Source of the DNA: Akkermansia sp.
GTDB lineage: Bacteria; Verrucomicrobiota; Verrucomicrobiia; Verrucomicrobiales; Akkermansiaceae
Assembly: GCA_017517805.1 (NCBI GenBank)
Contig: JAFWYD010000035.1
Location: forward strand, 1 to 51,896
Direction: 5' to 3'
DNA: 51,896 nucleotides
In this document: positions 1 through 7,381 of the stretch, one piece after another
Layout: every line of letters starts with the position of its first letter
Numbering within the stretch: the first letter of the stretch is position 1
Notes under the pieces: model-generated
What the model was told of the DNA's origin: nothing
The model's database searches: none
Seen by the model: only the letters and a program-made list of their open reading frames with translations
Translations under genes and position numbers: made by a program

Positions 1-318
1 AGCGGTGAGACGGAAGACACCGAGGAGGAGACGGAGAGCTACCCGATGGTGGGTGGCGGCGCGAGTGCCGGGCACCGTGTGGATGCCAAGGCGGCGCGGC
101 TGGAGCCTTTTGCGGTGTATATGGAGGATGATGGGCGCATGATGATGAATGGCGGGCCGCTGCCGAGCCCAGGAGGCATTATTGATGTGGAGCCGCAGGA
201 TATCAGCGCGGAGTGGCAGGCGGGGCGTGAGTTTTATGTGAAAGCGAGGTGGAACCGCAGCACGAAGAAATGGGAGGCTGTGGTGTTGTATCGTGACCCC
301 AAGACGAGTGAGAGCTGA
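1..318 (+). CDS. Partial hypothetical protein, phage-like context (5' end outside window)
   Basis: The frame is open from base 1, so the true start lies to the left; about 105 C-terminal residues are visible. The visible part begins with an acidic Glu/Thr-rich stretch, then a compact domain with a short motif GGPLPSPGGI and a basic-aromatic end (KARWNRSTKKWEAV). I recognise no family. The stop codon overlaps the ATG of the next gene (TGATG at 316-320), which implies translational coupling and a shared transcript. The large downstream partner and the Mom-like gene suggest a virion or tail-associated protein of a prophage, but this is inference from neighbours only. Confidence 0.6.
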   Translation, partial: SGETEDTEEETESYPMVGGGASAGHRVDAKAARLEPFAVYMEDDGRMMMNGGPLPSPGGIIDVEPQDISAEWQAGREFYVKARWNRSTKKWEAVVLYRDPKTSES

Positions 319-2744
319 TGATTATCGAGGAGTATAGGGAGCCGGGGAGCTATGCCGAGGAGGGTGATAGTTACCAGATTGAGCCGGGGAGTGGCTCGGC
401 GTTCGGTGTGGGGGCGGTGTCGGCGAGTGGGCTGGCAACGGCCCGCTGCGGCGGTGCGCCTGCGTATGCACCGCTGGCATGGGGGAGTTGCGAGTCGGCT
501 GAGTATGGCAGCGTGAGCGGCTGGGAGGTTGTGACTGACCTGGATGGTGCCGGAGGTGAGCATGTGCCCGGCAGGTTGCTGGCAGCGTATTGGCAGGGCA
601 AGATTTGGCTGAGGCTGAGCAAGGATGGCGAGGTTCCGGCGGCAGGGGATGCGAGCGGGGAGGAGTGCTGCGGCGCGGGGTATGTGGGCTGCGCGGGGGC
701 TGATGGCTTGCCGCAGGATGCGCCGGGGCGTGCGGTGCTGCCGCAGGTGTACCTGTGCCCGATGGAGTACCGCGAGAAGTTCTTGAAGACGGCTGATGGA
801 CGCTGGCGCGGTGATGTGTGGTGGGAGGTGCTGGCTAATTACACTTACCACCCGGAAACGGGGGATTGGGTGGAAGACCCTGCGGGGAGTGGGGGGTATT
901 GCTGGAAGAATGTGTACCGTGTGACGATATGGGCGGTGGCTTGTGGGAATGTGCTTTGTTTTTATACGACCCGGAGCTGGAGCGTGACGGAGGATTTGCA
1001 GGCAGCGGCCCCGGTGGCGCAGCGAATGAGGTGGAGCGCGTGGGGGGTGCCGTATTGGGAGACTGATGCGCAGCTGGCGTATCTGACCCGAGAGGGTGGG
1101 CCTTTTGCGCCGATTTATTGTGCGCTGTTGCCTTGGGAGGCTGAGGGGACGGAGCCTGCGGTGGATGAGGATGGGCTGCGGGTGCAGGCGGCTGTGGGGT
1201 TGATGGGTACGGAGAATTTTCTGGGGCGTGCGGGTACGGTGCCGGGGTTGCCTGCCCCGGCGGCGATGGCGGCTCCGGTGAGTGTGTGCGGGCGGTTTCA
1301 TTATGGCGGGCATTATGGCGCGGGCAGTCTGGCGCTTGGGTGGACGGTGGCTCCGACTGTGGAGATGGCCACCGGGTATGCGAGCTGGCCAGCGGCGGTG
1401 CGTGGGTTTTTGGTGGATGAGGCGGCGGCGATTGACCACACGGAGACGGCGCAGGATTACCGCTTTGACCCGGCGAGTATTGAGGGGAAAGGGGTGTCGT
1501 TCGGCTATTGTGTGGGGTGGTATACGCCGGGGGATGAGGTGTGGCCTGCGGTGGCACCGCCGTATGAGTTGCTGGCGGCAGAGCAGTTGGAGAGCCCGTA
1601 TGGGAAGCTGTATCTGGCGATTGCGGGGAGCACGGCTGATGGTGTGTTGCTGACGGCAAGTTGTTTTGCTGAGCCTCCCGCCGGGGCTGATGACCCGGAC
1701 AACCCGACACCCGGGCCGGGGCCGAATCCTGTGCCACCGGGGCCGATAATTGACCCGCCGGAGCCCGAGCCTGAACCCGGGCCGGGGCCATGGTATCCGC
1801 CGGGGGGTGATGACGATGAGGATGATGACGATGAGGATGATGACGATGACGGCGGCGGTGGTGGAGGCGGCTCTACGCTGGAGGATGGCTATTATTACAC
1901 GGCTGGCGCGGGTGTGGCGATACGGGCCACGCGCACGAATGTGAAAGATGCCAATAATAAGGTGGTGGGGATTGAGTTCGGGTTCGATATCGATGTGACG
2001 GAGGAGGATTTGTTCTGGACTGCGGCGACGCGTTATCAAGCTGAGGTGAGTCTGAGCACGAGCAACGGCGGGAGCTATACTTACAGGGGGAAGAGTTGCA
2101 CGATGTATTATGGCTTTTCTGCGAGTTCTTATGAGGGTATGCGGGCTACGCTGAATTGGAAGAGCTCATATATGCACAGCGATAGTGACCCGAAGAGTTG
2201 CACGGTGCGGGCGGTGGTGACTGGCACGATGACGGTGGTGGCGCAGTTCCCGCAGAGTGGCTGGGCGGATAGTGAGAGTTTGGCACAGAGCAATATTTTG
2301 TCGTTTAAGGATACGGGGCGCAAGAAGATGTACTCGACCAATGGTGTGAAGCGGTATTTCAAGGTTTATAAGGTGTCGCTGAAAAAGGGGGTGCTGAAAG
2401 GGATTGCGCTGCGCAAGGCGCTGGAGGCTGCGCCGCAGATGACGGTGAGCCCGGGGTCTGCCAGCGGCAGTAATAGCGGGGAGCCTTCCGGCGGGCCTAC
2501 GGTGACGGCGAGTGCGGGGAGTGTGACCCCGGCGCATTCGAATGATTACAGCGGTAGCCCGGCCAGCGTGACCGGGTGTATGCCTGCGGAGTTTGCGGCG
2601 GATTTTGAGGGCGATGCCGTGGCGAGCAGCGTGGCGGTGAGCGGCAGCGCCGACTGGCACTATGACCCGAACGAGTCGGAGGGTAGTGGCAGTATTGATG
2701 CTGAGTTTACGGTTTCTTTACAAGACCAATCGATTGAGTTATGA
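318..2744 (+). CDS. Large multidomain hypothetical protein with Pro/Glu linker and Asp/Gly spacer; possible phage structural protein
   Basis: The protein has 808 residues and no recognised family. Residues 1 to about 455 form one region rich in Gly, Ala, Trp and Tyr. A proline-glutamate linker follows at about 460-495 (repeats such as PGPGPNP and EPEPEPGP), then an almost pure Asp/Glu run and a Gly run (about 497-525). A second globular region (about 530-690) is beta-rich in appearance. The Ser/Gly/Thr-rich tail resembles low-complexity surface or fibre proteins. The start is the ATG overlapping the previous stop, and its own TGA overlaps the next ATG (ATGA at 2741-2744). There is no signal peptide at the N-terminus. 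A tail or fibre protein is plausible given the neighbouring Mom-like gene, but that is inference. Confidence 0.6.
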   Translation: MIIEEYREPGSYAEEGDSYQIEPGSGSAFGVGAVSASGLATARCGGAPAYAPLAWGSCESAEYGSVSGWEVVTDLDGAGGEHVPGRLLAAYWQGKIWLRLSKDGEVPAAGDASGEECCGAGYVGCAGADGLPQDAPGRAVLPQVYLCPMEYREKFLKTADGRWRGDVWWEVLANYTYHPETGDWVEDPAGSGGYCWKNVYRVTIWAVACGNVLCFYTTRSWSVTEDLQAAAPVAQRMRWSAWGVPYWETDAQLAYLTREGGPFAPIYCALLPWEAEGTEPAVDEDGLRVQAAVGLMGTENFLGRAGTVPGLPAPAAMAAPVSVCGRFHYGGHYGAGSLALGWTVAPTVEMATGYASWPAAVRGFLVDEAAAIDHTETAQDYRFDPASIEGKGVSFGYCVGWYTPGDEVWPAVAPPYELLAAEQLESPYGKLYLAIAGSTADGVLLTASCFAEPPAGADDPDNPTPGPGPNPVPPGPIIDPPEPEPEPGPGPWYPPGGDDDEDDDDEDDDDDGGGGGGGSTLEDGYYYTAGAGVAIRATRTNVKDANNKVVGIEFGFDIDVTEEDLFWTAATRYQAEVSLSTSNGGSYTYRGKSCTMYYGFSASSYEGMRATLNWKSSYMHSDSDPKSCTVRAVVTGTMTVVAQFPQSGWADSESLAQSNILSFKDTGRKKMYSTNGVKRYFKVYKVSLKKGVLKGIALRKALEAAPQMTVSPGSASGSNSGEPSGGPTVTASAGSVTPAHSNDYSGSPASVTGCMPAEFAADFEGDAVASSVAVSGSADWHYDPNESEGSGSIDAEFTVSLQDQSIEL

Positions 2745-3565
2745 GTGAGCAATACACGATACGAAAGAGGACGGCGCACATGGGGGTGCTGGTGATTCGG
2801 CCTGTGCCCAAGGAGGTGGCGCGTGAGCTGGTTATTAAGGGGCATTACAGCCATAAGTGGCTGGCGAGCTTCGGGATTCATAATTTCGGCATTTTCCGCG
2901 AGGGTGCGGAGGCTGATGAGGAGTGCCTGGGGGTGGCCAGTTTCGGCTATATGAAGTCGCCCCGGGCGCGGGTGTGTGTGAGCAGCGTGCCGGGCGGGTG
3001 GATGATTGAGCTGAACCGCATGTGGCTGGATGATGCGCTGGGGAAGAATGCGGAGACGATTCTGCTGGGGGCGAGTTTCAAGCTGTTGAAGCGGCTTGAC
3101 CCGACTATTGTGGCGGTGCAGAGTTTCGCTGATGGACGCGTGGGCTGCGGGACGATTTACAAGGCGGCGAATTTCGATTATTATGGATACCATTGGACGA
3201 CTTTCCTGCACAACCGCCGGAGCGGTGAGGTGAACCACGAGCAGAACTTGACGAATGCCACGTGTGCGAGTGGGTTCATGCGGACGAATGCGGAGCTGCT
3301 GGCGGGTGATATGCTGGCATTCCGGGCGAAGACTTACCGCTATATTTACCCGCTGCACAGGAGTTTCCGATTCATCGGGAACGGGAAGAAGCAGGAGTTT
3401 CCGCCGTATGAAAAGGGGACGGAGCCCGCAATGTGGTATATTAACCCGGAGAGGTTGCGCCCGAGGCTGATTGCGGCGCTTGATACGCTGCTGGAGCGCT
3501 GGCCGCACAAGCGCGGCGCGAAGCCGGAGGGGGATGCCGCAGAGGATGGCCGCAAGGAGGCCTAA
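2741..3565 (+). CDS. Mom-like DNA adenine modification protein (GNAT-type fold)
   Basis: The protein has 274 residues. The visible pattern resembles the phage Mu Mom family, which converts adenine in phage DNA to a carbamoylmethylated form that resists restriction enzymes. Supporting motifs are GHYSHKW near residues 28-34, FGYMKSP near 68, IELNRMWLDD near 88, and a conserved block around 125-155 with QSFADGRVG, GTIYKAANF and YYGYHW. The gene starts at the ATG overlapping the stop of the preceding gene, so it is translationally coupled in the same phage-like operon. I see no com-like zinc-finger regulator next to it, unlike Mu. The C-terminus (about 250-274) is basic and Gly/Glu-rich. A generic GNAT-like phage protein is the alternative. 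Confidence 0.7.
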   Translation: MSEQYTIRKRTAHMGVLVIRPVPKEVARELVIKGHYSHKWLASFGIHNFGIFREGAEADEECLGVASFGYMKSPRARVCVSSVPGGWMIELNRMWLDDALGKNAETILLGASFKLLKRLDPTIVAVQSFADGRVGCGTIYKAANFDYYGYHWTTFLHNRRSGEVNHEQNLTNATCASGFMRTNAELLAGDMLAFRAKTYRYIYPLHRSFRFIGNGKKQEFPPYEKGTEPAMWYINPERLRPRLIAALDTLLERWPHKRGAKPEGDAAEDGRKEA

Positions 3566-3574
3566 AGGTTGAAA

Positions 3575-3602
3575 GCACCGCCGAGCCGGAGCCCGGCGGT
3601 GC
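3575..3602 (+). other. GC-rich hairpin downstream of the phage-like operon
   Basis: Nine base pairs (GCACCGCCG with CGGCGGTGC) enclose a ten-base loop, 9 bases after the stop of the Mom-like gene. There is no T run after it, so it is not a canonical intrinsic terminator. It may protect the mRNA 3' end or be part of a Rho-dependent end. Confidence 0.45.
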
Positions 3603-3703
3603 CACTCAACAACCGGCACAGAGGCCGGGCTCCACCGTCGTGGAGTTGTGAGGATTCTATCATGCGGGGCCGGAGGTGTCGAGCGAGAAGTGTGTCTGTT
3701 GGC

Positions 3704-3732
3704 TTGCGTGGTGGCAGGTGGTGTGCTATGAT
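3704..3732 (+). promoter_or_regulatory. Sigma-70-type promoter for the gene at 3787
   Basis: TTGCGT (3704-3709) and TATGAT (3727-3732) are separated by 17 bases. The predicted transcript would begin near 3739, giving a leader of about 48 bases. This decides against upstream in-frame starts such as the one at 3676, which lies before the promoter. Confidence 0.55.
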
Positions 3733-3786
3733 GAGGGGGCACGGCCCGACGGGGTTGTGCGTAAACTCAACAACAAAAAACAGACA

Positions 3787-4617
3787 ATGAAACACACGAT
3801 TGATTTCGCTGAGGCGGAGCCCTCGGCGCATGATGGCTTTGCTGTGGCTATGCTGCGGCAGGTGAATATGACGTTGATTCAGGCGCAGAGCAGCGCGGTG
3901 ATGGAGACGCTAAGGCAGTATGAGGCGCAAGGGGTGAAAGCCCTGGCTGATGGTGGAGCGCCGCCGTGGCATAACAATGAGCCGTGGTGGGTGTATTACT
4001 CGCTGGGGAGTTCGGGGCTGACGCTGAGTTTGCTCTGGTTTGATGAGGCGAGTGTGCTGGGCTGGTGCGCGCCTGTGCGGTCTTTGCTGCGGGTGTGGTG
4101 GAAGAATGCTGCCGCTAAGGTGAGCGCCGGAATGCAGCCCGCTGAGGCGTATGCGGCGCAGTTGGAGGAGCTGCGGCAAAGGCAGACGCGGGTGCCGTGG
4201 GCGAAGCTGGAAGATGTGCTGAGTGAGGAGGCCGAGAGGGTTTTCCGGCGGCGGCTGAGGGATGCGATATGGGATTCCCTGATGTTGGCCCGCCCGCTGA
4301 AACCGGGTGCGCCTAAGGAGACGCAGGAGGTGTTTTTGACGGATTTGCTCAGAGATCTGGACGCGGTGGAGGAGATTTCGCCTGTCGGTGGCCAGATTTA
4401 CCAGCGTTATTTGTGGACGGCCGATGGCCGCACCACGGATGATTTGGCTGAGGCTGTGGTGGCTGAGCTGAGGGCGCATGAGCCGCAGGCATCGGCCTCC
4501 GGGCGCGACCTGATACGCGATTGCTTGAGCATATTGCTGGCGTGCGGGATTGACCCGCTGAGGGCGGGTAGAAACAACCGCGTGGCGTATGTGAGCTATC
4601 AATGGCCGCTGGAGTGA
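3787..4617 (+). CDS. Hypothetical protein, Trp/Leu-rich, phage-like neighbourhood
   Basis: The protein has 276 residues starting at ATG 3787 (MKHTIDFAEAEP). I recognise no family. The first 130 residues are rich in Trp and Leu (PPWHNNEPWWVYYS, VRSLLRVWWK) but do not form a clear membrane helix set. The middle (about 130-190) is helical and charged with many Glu and Arg. The C-terminal third contains LIRDCLSILLACG. It is transcribed alone, from its own promoter at 3704-3732 to the terminator at 4633-4662. It lies between the phage-like operon and the cas genes, so it may be an accessory gene of the same mobile element. Confidence 0.65.
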   Translation: MKHTIDFAEAEPSAHDGFAVAMLRQVNMTLIQAQSSAVMETLRQYEAQGVKALADGGAPPWHNNEPWWVYYSLGSSGLTLSLLWFDEASVLGWCAPVRSLLRVWWKNAAAKVSAGMQPAEAYAAQLEELRQRQTRVPWAKLEDVLSEEAERVFRRRLRDAIWDSLMLARPLKPGAPKETQEVFLTDLLRDLDAVEEISPVGGQIYQRYLWTADGRTTDDLAEAVVAELRAHEPQASASGRDLIRDCLSILLACGIDPLRAGRNNRVAYVSYQWPLE

Positions 4618-4632
4618 GCAGGAAAATAAATC

Positions 4633-4662
4633 AGGCGTTGGGGGAAATCCTCAACGCCTTTT
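4633..4662. terminator. Intrinsic terminator after the gene at 3787, possibly bidirectional
   Basis: AGGCGTTG (4633-4640) pairs with CAACGCCT (4652-4659) and TTTT follows on the + strand. On the opposite strand the hairpin is followed by a T-rich stretch (GATTTATTTT), so it could also end the reverse cas transcript that arrives from 4760. Confidence 0.7.
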
Positions 4663-4759
4663 CAGTTGGCTGGCAGCCCCTCTGCCGAGGGCTTGCCGAT
4701 GGGTGGCAGGTTGCCGGCAGGCTAAGCCGATAATTTCTCATTTATCCACGGCTTGTTTC

Positions 4760-5386
4760 TCAAGTGCGGCGCGGCGATACAAAGGATTTTGCGGAACCAA
4801 TACCCTGCATGAAAGTTTTCCGGAACAAGCCTTCATCTTCGACGCGGAGGATACCGGTAAATTGAACGGACGCGTGGTGCGCCCGGGCATTCTCTTTCTT
4901 TTTAAATTGCAGGCGTGGTTCGGGAAGCACCGATATGTGGAAGCGGGAATCATCAGGATCTGTCAGCGCAGGCAAAGAAAAGCCTGCAGACTGGCCTTTT
5001 CTTGACAGCCAGGCTATAAGTTCCCTATCTCCTGTAACCGGAACACGCATGCCCCCCTCAACTCGCTGTCCGGTCCGGGCATCCACCATGATACGCTTAG
5101 TTGGATTCACCCGTATCTGGAAACGATAAAAGGTATGAGAGAGGAATGATTCCGGTATTTCCCTGCATTTAAAAACTGCGCAATTTTCCGAAAAAGGAGC
5201 CAAAGGCCGAGCTGCAGATAAAATCATTAACCGCAATCCACGGGAATTGTAATCCACACGGTAAAGGAAATCACGCTGCTGGCGATTGGGAAAAAATTTC
5301 CAGACCGTTCGATGCCAGTTATAGGGATTGCTGGGAAAAAGACGGGCTGCGGCTTCATCCTGGAGCGTGATTTCAGTCAGATACAT
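4760..5386 (-). CDS. cas6e: Type I-E crRNA endonuclease Cas6e, C-terminus shortened or altered
   Basis: The protein has 208 residues. Cas6e cleaves the CRISPR precursor transcript and stays in the Cascade complex. The N-terminus MYLTEITL, the catalytic-type histidine at about residue 25 (WHRTVWKFFPNR), the block RVNPTKRI and the GIGSAKSF motif near the end all match the family. In typical members this last motif continues into a Gly-rich final strand (of the form GxGLLSL). Here it ends as FVSPRRT, so the last strand appears lost or changed. The ATG has a strong ribosome site (AAGGAGG) lying inside the 3' end of cas11, and the two genes overlap by 14 bases. The usual cas7 and cas5 genes that should precede it are absent, as are cas1, cas2 and any array after it. 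Confidence 0.85.
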   Translation of the reverse strand: MYLTEITLQDEAAARLFPSNPYNWHRTVWKFFPNRQQRDFLYRVDYNSRGLRLMILSAARPLAPFSENCAVFKCREIPESFLSHTFYRFQIRVNPTKRIMVDARTGQRVEGGMRVPVTGDRELIAWLSRKGQSAGFSLPALTDPDDSRFHISVLPEPRLQFKKKENARAHHASVQFTGILRVEDEGLFRKTFMQGIGSAKSFVSPRRT

Positions 5387-5873
5387 TTTCTACCTCCTTC
5401 CCGGTTCTATTACTCCAGTAATGAATAGCCCAGCGCTCACGCACACGGCTTCCCCAATATTTTATATCCCTATACAAACTCTCGTAATTGACAGGAACTT
5501 CAGACGACTTCATTCCTCGCACGATATCGGCTAAATGAAGCCTCAACTCGCTTCGAGTATCGCACGATAACAGTCGACGAAACCGCCGGTCAAAAGGAGA
5601 CTCCTCACTAATCTCCATGGTTTTACGATTCACGGCTAATCGTCTGCACGCATCACCAAAGTTATATTCTTCATCCGTTTTTTCATGCGGATGCAAGGCA
5701 TATAAACCGGCCACAGTTTCAATAGCAACATCTCCGATACCATCTATAGCGGCTATGTGTTGCCAACCGCGAAAACACTGCTCCGGCTTCAACAGGCAAC
5801 GTAACGCTGCCATGGCACCGCGATTGTCTTGCAAGAGACGCAAGTAAGGCATTATATTGTTTGATTTATTCAT
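5373..5873 (-). CDS. cas11: Type I-E Cascade small subunit Cas11 (Cse2/CasB)
   Basis: The protein has 166 residues, the normal size for Cse2. In the complex it forms the belly dimer that stabilises the target strand. Family-like blocks are FDRRFRRLLSCDT around residue 95, HLADIVRGMK, and VNYESLYRDIKYWG followed by RERWAIHYW near the C-terminus. It overlaps the stop of cas8e by 8 bases upstream and the start of cas6e by 14 bases downstream. In known type I-E operons the next gene is cas7, then cas5. Here there is no space for either. Confidence 0.85.
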   Translation of the reverse strand: MNKSNNIMPYLRLLQDNRGAMAALRCLLKPEQCFRGWQHIAAIDGIGDVAIETVAGLYALHPHEKTDEEYNFGDACRRLAVNRKTMEISEESPFDRRFRRLLSCDTRSELRLHLADIVRGMKSSEVPVNYESLYRDIKYWGSRVRERWAIHYWSNRTGKEVENVSD

Positions 5874-7377
5874 TGTCCTTATTTAAACTTTGTTTTGTAG
5901 ATAAACATTGGCGAGCTCCAGCCCAGGCGGCTAATTGTCGAACTCCACTCTGGGAGACAGTGAGATTAAATGTTTCATTAATAGTGTCGCATATATGGCG
6001 AATCCATTCCTCTCTTGAGCTCACATATTTTTCCATTTTTGACGAGGAAGAGCCGAGCGTTTTAACATATTCCTCCTTGAATGACGCCAACCGCCCCCAG
6101 TATAGCTGCTCTACTTTCTCATAAACCGCTTTTTTATTTTCGAACGAATCGTGGAGCAGTTTGTGGTAAGTATCCAAAGCCATCCGGAGTGAAGCCATTC
6201 CCTTATTTGCAAGGCTCATTAATTTGTGTTGCACCTCATCCGCGGCAACGCCCACATGATTACGGCCAAGATGTTCATACCTATCTTCTACAATACTTAA
6301 TATCTTCGCCTTATCGCGCACCATCGCCCCAATCCAAACTCCGTATTGTTCAGGCAAATCATTTTCATCCACCCGGGAAAACGATTTTCCGGAAAGAGAA
6401 AAGCGATGCAACAAGGCAGGCAGGCTTCGCCACATTGCCTTGTTCAAACTAGCACCAACAATACTACGGATATTCTCCTTTATTGTGACGGTCATGGAGC
6501 TTTCGAAATACTGCAGCTCATCCTTATTAATGTATACAGGATACTCGATGCCTTTTGCTACTATGCAAGAACCGGCGTCCGGTGCAATTTTCACAATACG
6601 GGAAAGCGGCACAAGGCGGCCCAAATACGAAAGTGTTGCATTATTTACGGCGGGTTCGTCATCTATATTCACAGGCATTAACTCCCAAACAGGTTGTCCC
6701 ATTCCGCAACGGAATGGAGCAAACTCCTCTGTAGTACAAAGGTTGAGCCATATCGTTTCCAACATATTTCTGCCTAGAACAAAAAGATGTATAGCAGACT
6801 TTGGGGCGCATGGGGCATCTGAGGCGGTATCGGGCGATTTAGGTCCCGTTTGCATCCCGTTCCATTTCGCAACACCTATGGTGCCGCACAAAGCATAATT
6901 CTGAAATGTTATAAGGTCAATCGCTATTTTGCCCAACGAAAAGCAACGCATAGAACCTGCAGCATTATCAAATATTGTTGGGTTATTACCTTCTGCTGCG
7001 CTTAGTGAAATCTTGCTTAAACTACCCCACGATTCGGAAGACAAAGACTCAACACCTTTCACCTGAAGAAAGGCTCCATCTTCTCCCAGCAAATTGAATG
7101 CATGACGCCTGGTTTCCAAATACTTAACAGACGCGGGAGATATATCTTTCAAACAATCATCCCACTCATCTCTGTCAGCAGGACCATCGATAGCGCGCTG
7201 CGCAATACAAATCAGCAAGCGCATAATTGAAATACGCTCATGGGCTGCCAGCACGAGGTCAGAGATTTCGTGAGCCTGTTGAAAAAAATTTTCCAGACTA
7301 ACATGGGTGCATGCCCCAGAACACATCCGAACCGGTAGCCACGGATCAGTACACAGATTTAAATTCATTGTCGACAT
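5866..7377 (-). CDS. cas8e: Type I-E Cascade large subunit Cas8e (Cse1/CasA)
   Basis: About 503 residues from ATG 7377. Cas8e recognises the PAM and recruits Cas3. The family-typical start NLNLCTDPWLPV is present, with LLGEDGAFLQV near residue 100, the ALCGTIGVAKWNGMQTGP loop near 165-185, and a C-terminal helical bundle. I chose ATG 7377 because the protein then begins just before the conserved start and clears the cas3 stop. An in-frame ATG at 7398 would overlap cas3 by 17 bases, and ATG 7368 is also possible. No frameshift is visible, so this subunit appears intact although the operon lacks the Cascade backbone genes. Confidence 0.87.
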   Translation of the reverse strand: MSTMNLNLCTDPWLPVRMCSGACTHVSLENFFQQAHEISDLVLAAHERISIMRLLICIAQRAIDGPADRDEWDDCLKDISPASVKYLETRRHAFNLLGEDGAFLQVKGVESLSSESWGSLSKISLSAAEGNNPTIFDNAAGSMRCFSLGKIAIDLITFQNYALCGTIGVAKWNGMQTGPKSPDTASDAPCAPKSAIHLFVLGRNMLETIWLNLCTTEEFAPFRCGMGQPVWELMPVNIDDEPAVNNATLSYLGRLVPLSRIVKIAPDAGSCIVAKGIEYPVYINKDELQYFESSMTVTIKENIRSIVGASLNKAMWRSLPALLHRFSLSGKSFSRVDENDLPEQYGVWIGAMVRDKAKILSIVEDRYEHLGRNHVGVAADEVQHKLMSLANKGMASLRMALDTYHKLLHDSFENKKAVYEKVEQLYWGRLASFKEEYVKTLGSSSSKMEKYVSSREEWIRHICDTINETFNLTVSQSGVRQLAAWAGARQCLSTKQSLNKDNE

Positions 7378-7381
7378 TCTC

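Noticed and set aside
234..2039. Long reverse-strand open frame opposite the 808-residue protein
   Set aside because: It is extremely rich in Arg, His and Pro, as expected from the antisense of a GC-rich gene, and it would lie wholly inside a well-coupled forward operon.
3676..3786. Upstream in-frame start for the gene at 3787
   Set aside because: A good promoter at 3704-3732 lies inside the extension, so the longer product would not be transcribed from it.
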